A stretch of DNA of 64,000 nucleotides from Pegoplata infirma (Eukaryota; Arthropoda; Insecta; Diptera; Anthomyiidae), in the NCBI GenBank assembly GCA_963921195.1, contig OY992536.1, positions 319,627,038-319,691,037 on the forward strand, read 5' to 3'. Both the position numbers and the translations under genes were made by a program. Of the stretch, positions 52,001 through 61,000 are shown in pieces. The notes beneath the pieces were generated by a model. The model was not told where the DNA came from, ran no database searches, and saw only the letters and a program-made list of their open reading frames with translations. Position 1 is the first letter of the stretch. Each line of letters opens with the position of its first letter.

Positions 52001-55000
52001 TGCACGTGACAAAATTTTTTTCAACTCACGTGAGCGTACGTGAACGTGAGGAAAATGAAAAATCGTGCGTGATTAAAACTTTTTCTTCGTGAGCGTGCGT
52101 GATCGTCAAAAAAAACTCACCCACGAAAACATCGCTATTTTAAATGATTTTTAAGAGTTAATATTACTCATTCGCATACGTAATATACCCCATTATTGTA
52201 AATTATAAGCACAGTGCAATGTTCAACATTTTTTTTCTCGAAAACAAGGAAAAATGCATCTCTGAAAATTTCAGAACAGATAGATATACACCTTAACTAA
52301 TTTTTGAACATTTAAAAAAGAAATAAAATTGTGGCATGTTTTTTGATAAATAAAGTTTAAATTTAAATTTAAAATATTCAGAACTTCTTCTGAAAATTTT
52401 CCAATTTTTATTTTTTTAATCGATAGCCCATACAAAAATCTATAAAAAACTTTTATTTTAAAGACATCACTGTGTTTCATTTCATTGGCATAAATATTGA
52501 AATAAAGATACTTAGGCAAAAAATGCTGAAATTTTCAATTTTTGACCATGCCTCCAAGGCCCACTTTTTGAGAAATCTTAAATTTTATTTTTGTTATTTA
52601 ATAGTGCCCTAAGGGCGAATACTTTGCAAATGATATCCTATTGAAACCACCATGGTTTTTCTGTAGTGGAACAGTTGGTGTGGAATGACTCATATATATA
52701 TTTATGTTTATAAGACGTTTAAAGTCCACCCGAATTACCTAATGAAATCCGTTAGATAGCCCTGTGGAGTATATTTTATTCGAATCTTGAATTTTAACAC
52801 ATAATCTTTTTATATGTAGATAGAACTTATAAAAACTTTTTTTCTGTGTATTTCTTTCAATATTTACAGTCCTGCATTGAACTCAGGAATTTCAGTATTG
52901 GTGTAAGCTCAATTTAACTATTTATTGTCTCTTTGTTTAAAACGTTTGCATTCATGGCTTGATAATTGTTTCATTCTTATTTTTTAATCTTTTAATTTTT
53001 GCTAAATAAAAAACATTTAAGCAAATACCTATAACAACATTTAAACAAATAAATACATTTATTTTAAAATGTTTTTGTTATAAAATAATTTGCATTTACA
53101 TATAATCTTGGCCTGCTTCATTATAATGTTATGTGTACCGCCTACATTCTACTGCAACAACAGCTTTAAAATGTTTTAAAAATTGGTTTAGAGGTTTTTG
53201 AAAATTATTTTTGGTTTTTTATTTGTTTCTCTTCTTTTTTTTTTTCTTTTGATTTTTCCAGAATAATTAACTTTTTTGTTTGTTACATATATTTTTTATA
53301 CGAAATTATTTCCGTCGGTCATTGATGAAGTGAAGAAATCCTGTTTTTTTTTAAGATTTTGTTTTAATTAATGTAAAATTATTTAAAGTGTTTAACGAGA
53401 TTAAAAGAATACAACGATTGTTAATATGCCATTTTTATTTATTATTATTTTTATGTTTTTTTTTTGTTATTATAATTTTTCTATTCCTATGAATAAATTG
53501 TATTATTATTTAACATTATTTTAAGAAAAGGAATTTTTTGTTTGTTTTAATGTTTAATTTGGCTGGATAAGAATATGATTTTTTAGGTTTTTAACAAAAA
53601 CCTGTTGGTATGTGTCGCAGGTAAAAAAGGGCTTTTTGCGAAAAATGTCTCAGAATATGTTAGAATCTAGCTTTATCTATTTTGATATAAATTTGTCTTT
53701 CCGTTTGTAACTCATCAAAATATCGGTCTAGGATTCGATCCTTGATAGATTTTATTTTCTTATAGCGATGTCCCGTGGTCTGTTGAAATGACGATCACGT
53801 CCAAAATATTATACTGGGATGACTGATATTTAACACAGATATTTTTCAATGATTTGAGAAGTTTGTTATTGAATTTGAGTAAAATCGGCTCAGTGGATCA
53901 AATGTTATGAACAAAAATTTAGGACACCTCGAGCAATTTAATACTATAAAAAATGTACTGGTAAAACACTGGGTATACAAAAAATACTATGCTTTGTCAA
54001 AATTTCTCATTACGTACAAAAAAAAATACATAATTTTTTTGAAGTTATTTTCGAAAAAAAAAAATACCTTGCAAGAAAAGTCACCGGTCCTTTAACGACA
54101 TGTCACACTTTGTGAGGAAATGTCTAAAGCCTTAATACATCACTTGTAACAAGACACTGGACTGGTTTTGTGCTTTTGTGTGACTTAAATAAGTTTCAAA
54201 AAATGTTTTGTTTAAAATTCATTAAAACATTTTGTCAAGGTTTTAAATGACTCTTTTTTAATTTTCAATTTTTTATACCCTCCAACCACAGTGAGGGAAT
54301 ACTCACTTTGTCATTTCGTTTGTAACGCAGCGAAATATCGGTCCATGATCGATTGATTCTGAGACATTCTATGAATGTCCGTCTGTCTGTCCGTCCGTCT
54401 GTCTGTAGATAACACGATGCCGTCTAAAATAAAACAGCTAGATTCCTGAAGTTTGGCACAAATATGTCTCATAGGCAGGTTAAGTTCGTGAATGGGCAAA
54501 ATCGAGCCGGGGGAAAAAAAGTTCCCCCTTGAAGAACTGAACCAACCTCTGAAAAAGTACACTTTTTTAAAAGTTTTTTTTTTGCATTTTTGTTATATAA
54601 ATGAAACATTTGCTATATTTATCGCGATAGGAAGGTGCTCTCAACATCCCCCGCTGGCCCGATCAGCCCCCCCCCCCCAAAAAAAGTCCCTGACAATTTT
54701 TTTTTATTTTTTTACATTTGGGAGGGTACAAAAGATTCGGCACAGCCGAATTTAACACTCTCACTTGTTTTTCTCCGAGACTTGAAAGAATTTTTAAAAG
54801 AAAAGTCACCGGTCCTTTTACGACATGTCACACTTTGTGAGGAAATGTCTAAAGCCTTAATACATCACTTGTAACAAGACACTGGACTGGTTTTGTGCTT
54901 TTGTGGGACTTAAATAAGTTTCAAAAAATGTTTTGTTTAAAATTCATTAAAACATTTTGTCAAGGTTTTAAATGACTCTTTTTTAATTTTCAATTTTTTA

Positions 55001-58000
55001 TACCCTCCAACCACAGTGAGGGAATACTCACTTTGTAATTCCGTTTGTAACGTAGCGAAATATCGGCCCATGATCGATTGATTCTGAGACATTCTATGAA
55101 TGTCCGTCTGTCTGTCCGTCTGTCTGTAGATAACACGATGCCGTCTAAAATTAAGTTTGGCACAAATATGTCTCATGTTCATAGGCAGGTTAAGTTCGTG
55201 AATGGGCAAAATCGAGCCGGGGGAAAAAAGGTCCCCCTTGAAGAACTGAACCAACCTCTGAAAAAGTACACTTTTTTAAAAGTTTTTTTTTGTATTTTTG
55301 TTATATAAATGAAACATTTGCTATATTTATCGCGATAGGAAGGTGCTCTCAACGTCCCCCGCTGACTCCATCAGCCCCCCCCCCCCCCCCAATAAAAGTC
55401 CCTGACAATTTTTTTATTTTTTTACATTTTGGAGGGTATAAAAGATTCGGCACAGCCGAATTTAACACTCTCACTTATTTTTCTCTGAGACTTGAAAGAA
55501 TTTTTAAAATTTTTTTGGGACTTACATCAAAAATTTGTAATTTTTCAAAAATGAAAAAATAAAAAATATATAAGTATTGCGACAATTTATATTTATTAAT
55601 TTTGTCATGCTTAATATGAATTTCTGAAATCGGTCAAGCGGTTTTTGAGATATCGCCATTTAAAATTTGTCAAACAATTTTTAAAAATTACGGTTTTTCC
55701 TACGTTCAAGAAATTTAAAAAAAAAAAATCTCAAAACTTTTTCCACTGACCATTTAGTTTAAGACAAACTTTCATTTAAACTTAATTTGAGCCAAATTAG
55801 AACATTTTCTATCTTACAAGGGAAGTCTCCCTAGTGTCACCCGCGGATCTTTATGAAATTGGTTTTATTTTGTAGAGCAGAAAAAATGAAGGGACACGTA
55901 TTTTTTTTAGCGGCCCAAATTCATATTTAGGGGGTGAAAAGGAGGGGGAAAAAAAGGCAATTTTTGAGTTTTTTTCGTTTATCTCCTATATTATGCAAGT
56001 AAACCTAGTCATGTTACATACCAAATGAAAGGTCTTTGGAAAACCTATCTACGTGTGTGAAGAATGTGCCCAAACATGCACAAATTTTCGTCATATTGAG
56101 TAAAATACCAAAATTGTACGACATTTTTGTTAATAAGTCGAAAAATATTAACTTCTTTGGCCCGTTGTTAGCACCACGAGATAGGTATTTTTAATACCTT
56201 TAATCTGATACCACATATGCCTATATTAAGAAAAAAGGGCAATTTCCCCCGTACAAATCGACCGCCCTAAAAATGAGTTTGGGCCGCTATAAAAAAATAT
56301 GTGTCGAATTAATTTTCGTTCTTAACAACATATCCAAATTTCATGAAGATCGAAGGGTGACACCAGGGAGACTTCCCTTGTTAGTTTAGAAATTTCCAAA
56401 AATTGCGGTTTTCCTACATTCAAGAAGTAAAAAAAAATCTCAAAACTTTTTCCACTGACCATTTAGCTTAAGGCAAACTAAAGACAAACTTTTATTTAAA
56501 CTTAATTTGAGCCAAATCAGAACATTTTAACCCCATGGCGCCCTTCGATCAAAGTTTAGTGAAGATTTCCTAAAAACCCAAAACTTTGATCGAAGGGCTC
56601 CATGGGTTAAAATGTTCTGATTTGGCTCAAATTAAGTTTATTTTAATCCGATTGGAGAATAAAATTTTTACCACAAAACTTTTAGCTCTAGTAGAATAAA
56701 AAATTACACGGACTCTTGGGAAAATCTAAAATTGAATTTTAAATAATTTTTGTCAATAAACAGATATAAAAAGTAGATATAAAAAGCTTTTTTAATTTAT
56801 CTTTACATTTTTGGAATTTAAAATTTTTTAAAACAAATTTTATAATAATCAAATCCATTCGAATCCAGCCTTAGTTAGAATTATTATTTTTACTTTTGTT
56901 TTTGGTTTTGGTATCTCTTGTGTATCATTAGATTCCTTTTTTTGGTGATTTTTTGGAAATTTTTTCTTCCAATTCTTCTCCCTATTTTCTTGGTTTTAAT
57001 TCCAATATTACCTTCTAGTTCTTTTATACTTTCTCTACTCTCGTTTAATTATATTAAAGCATGGCTTTATCTTGTTTTTTCTTGATAGTTTTGAAAATGA
57101 ATGTTAAACAAATGAATTTTTAATTTTTTAATCAAATTCTTTTCTTAACTTTTTTCATATATATTTTTTTTGTATACCTACATGCTGCTCCTTGGCTCGG
57201 CAACATTCAATTTCAAATCAAATTTTTAAACCACATAAAAAAACTACAAATTCCTACATTGACCAACTTTTTTTATTTGTAAATTTAAAAAAAAAAATCC
57301 AAATTTAACACAATTCTAAATTAAACTTTCTATTTTAAAACCAAAACAAAATTCCCCTTACTCACACAAAATCCATATAAACATATTAAAATCAAACACT
57401 CAGGATAAGGAGGATTATTTATACAATATGGCCCATAGTAGTTGCAGCCCAACACGCCGCTTAAGAACATCATCCGCATCCATGGCTATGACGAAATCAT
57501 ATGAGTGTCATAATTCTAATGATTATCTAGGCAAAACACATTTAGCACATACACCCTACAGTCATAGTCAGATCAACAATATGAATTATAATATTCAGAA
57601 CAACAGCAATAACTCTAAATATCGTCATCATCAACAACAACAACATACCAACAACAAACAACAACACTTACCGCATAGTCAAAATAAAAAATCATCATCC
57701 TCATCAGCCCTGGCGTTCTCATCATCCAGTCCCCAATTGTGTGTGAATAAATCACAATCAATGACAAACACAAATGCTGCCGCTTATGATGATCAAACAC
57801 CGCCTCCCATACCGCCTTTGCCACTTAATTATCAAAGATCAGATGGTTTGTTTTAAAATTTTTTTATTTTCCTTCATTTTTGTTTAATTTGTATTTTCAT
57901 TCTTTTGGAGAAATTTTTCTTAAAATTTAATTTATATTTTACTTTATTTTTCACTAAATTCTTTCTCAGACGAGAGTTACGCTACCGAGACTCGCGATCA

Positions 58001-61000
58001 AAAGAAACAGCGTGCAATATCGAAGGCTGTTCGCCAAGCTGAACTTAAGCGATTAAGAATCGCTCAGGAAATCCAGCGTGAACAAGAAGAAATCGAAGTG
58101 CAATTAAAAGAATTAGAAACACGTGGGGTACTTATTGAAAAGGCTTTACGTGGTGAAGAACAAAATTATGATAAGTATGTGGTTTAAATTTTTTACAATT
58201 TTTTAGACATAAATATGTTTTATTGTTGTTTTTCTCTTTATTTCCAGTCCGGATTCTACTAACAATATAGGTAGCAGCGATGAGAAACTTTTAAAAGAAC
58301 TTTTGGAAATATGGCGTAATATAACACAACTCAAGTAAGTATTATAAACTGATCTATGAAATAAGATTATGAAATAATGATAATGAAACAAGGTTCCAAC
58401 AAAAATCTAAACAAATTGGAAGAGTTGATTACTATTTTTTTTTTTTTTTCAAATTACCTAAACCAGGTTAAACTCAGATCCGAAAAACTTGGCCTAAGTC
58501 GAATGATTTTCTATATTTTTAAAAACATTTCTAAAAATGCCTAAAATCGTACCTAATATATTTTTTTCGTTGTGCCTAAAAGTATGCAATCCTATATTTT
58601 ACAAAACATCGAAAACCGTTTGAATTAGGCTGAGATTTTGACATGTCGCTTAAACTTAGTTCGAATGGTAGCGTAGTTAAACTTAATTAAATTAAAACCA
58701 TTTTTAACCTACGATTCTGTTTTTCAGTTTAAGTTTAGCAAATGTCAACTAAATTGTCATACTAAGTACCGCATTTTGATCATTCAGGGCCAAACATTTG
58801 TTCCTGACAGTTTTTTTTCAATAAACTCAAGTGTAACTGATTCAGAGAAAGGAAAGTAAGAGAGTTTGAGTGGACTCAAAGTCAGTCTGCAAGTTTATGA
58901 AAATTGGTAAACTTAATGTATTGCAGAAATTTAAAAATTTTGTAAAGAGAACAAAGAGAATTAGAAAATGAGTAAATTTTATTACTATAATTAAGAGGAT
59001 TACCTATCTATATTGAGAGGATTACCATAGTGGTTATTAAAATTCTCTCTCAACTAATTACCCTACTTTTTCCCCTGATTTTGGAGCATTTTCCCTACTT
59101 TCCCTTCTTTTTCCCCTGATTTTGCAACATTTCTTAAAAATTTGCAGATATTTTCATACATTAAGAGAACCATTTCTTCCTTTGTAAAAAAAGAGTGCAT
59201 TTTCTTCGACTCCATATAATCTGAGACCCACTGGTTCTAGTATTTTTTTCCGAAAAAATTCCATAGCAACATTTTTAATTTTTGAGTAAATTTTACTATT
59301 GGCGATTTGTCAATTTTGGCAAGAGAACTCTTAAAAAATAATTGAGACATTAAAGACAAAACATTTTTCAAAAGAAAATTCTCGGATTCTAAAAATGTTT
59401 TCCAAAGAAAAGTAAGATTCTAAGAAATGTATGTATATTACATTAAAACTCTCTGATTCTAAAGCATTTTTTATTTTTTAAGTTTTAGATTCTGAGACAT
59501 TTTTCATATAAAAATATCTCAGATTCTGACCAGATTCTTTAACACTTTTCACATAAAAAGTTTCAGATTTGAAAATATTTTTCCTATCAAAAATTCTCAT
59601 ATTCCTAGAAATATTTCCTTAAGAGATAGTACATATACGATTTTGAGACATTTTCATTAACAAAATATCTCAAATAGAGATGGACACGTAAGTGAATTTT
59701 GACAAAATAAAAATATTTCTTACACACGACAACGCACGAAATGTATTTTTTCTGCTCACGAGAGTAACTAAAATTGTTCTCACGCTCACAATATAATCAC
59801 GCTCACGAAGACTCACTAAATTAAAAAAAAAAAAATTTCTTTTTTAATTTTTTCGATTTTTTGTACAAAATGAATTTAAATTCCTAAAAACAATCATAAA
59901 CATTAATTAAAATCACAATTTGGTATTAACTTCCCTCTAAATTCAATATGATAACAATTTTCTTACTTGTTTTCTGTTTTAGACAGCACAAAACAATCAC
60001 GCAAACTAATTTTTAGTGTCCGACCGAATATTCGGCTTCGGCCAAAAAGCACTATTCGGCCACTATTCGGCTTCGGCCATAATTTTGGCCGAATAGGCCG
60101 AATACCGAATAATTGTATAATATTTGTGCTCACGTGTTGAAAAACATACTAAACTAACTTTGAATCACATTAGTAAGCAACAAAAACATTTAACTAAGTG
60201 TTTTTGCAACTTAAAACATTTTTTACATTCAAAAAAAATTGTCGGTCGAAAAAAATTTACACTCTAAAATATATTTTTTTACAAAAATGTCCAAAAAAAA
60301 TTTTTGCTTAAAATAAAATCATTCTAGACAACATTCTCATGCATTTCCCGCCGAGTCGACTTTTATTTTTTTCCTTGTTTTTACTACATAAATATTTTTT
60401 TTTTTTAATATTCGGCTTCGGTTTGGCCGAATAGTGAAAATTTGGCCGAATATTCGGCTTCGGCCAAAAAAGTGTGAATCAAGTGAATCACGAAAAATTC
60501 ATGTCACGCGCGCATCTCTAATCTCAAATTTTAACACATTTTTCCTATTGAAAAAGTATTACGGCCATATTCAAAATGAAAAACGGGTCTATCTTTTCAA
60601 TATCAAGTTTTCTAGTATATATTCTATATTCTCTTATTAATTTTTTTAGAAAGATTTTTTTATTTAAGCTCGAGGTCATATTTTTTTTACAAATCTCTAC
60701 CAATCAATTTAAAACAAACAACTTTATAAATAGTTCATTATACTTAAATAGCGATATCTCGAAAACTAAGTCAGATAGAGCAAATTGGAGGCATTTTTGG
60801 TCTTAAGATTGTTTCGCCGGTCCTCTTCACATGTGTGGACCCCAATGAGTCCTAACTTTTATTTTAAAAAATTTGGCATTACCAAAAACTTAAAAATTCT
60901 CATATCTCGGTAAATATTAAGGACAAAACAAAAAGTTCAAAAGCATTTTGGTAGCTCTTGATTTCTAGAACTCGTCCGCCAAATACTGGAAAGCCGTCAG

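Noticed and set aside
54311..55562. ORFs of 76-105 aa in the CCTCC repeats
   Set aside because: The same frames recur in each repeat copy and have poly-Pro from the poly-C tract; they are repeat translations without known domains.
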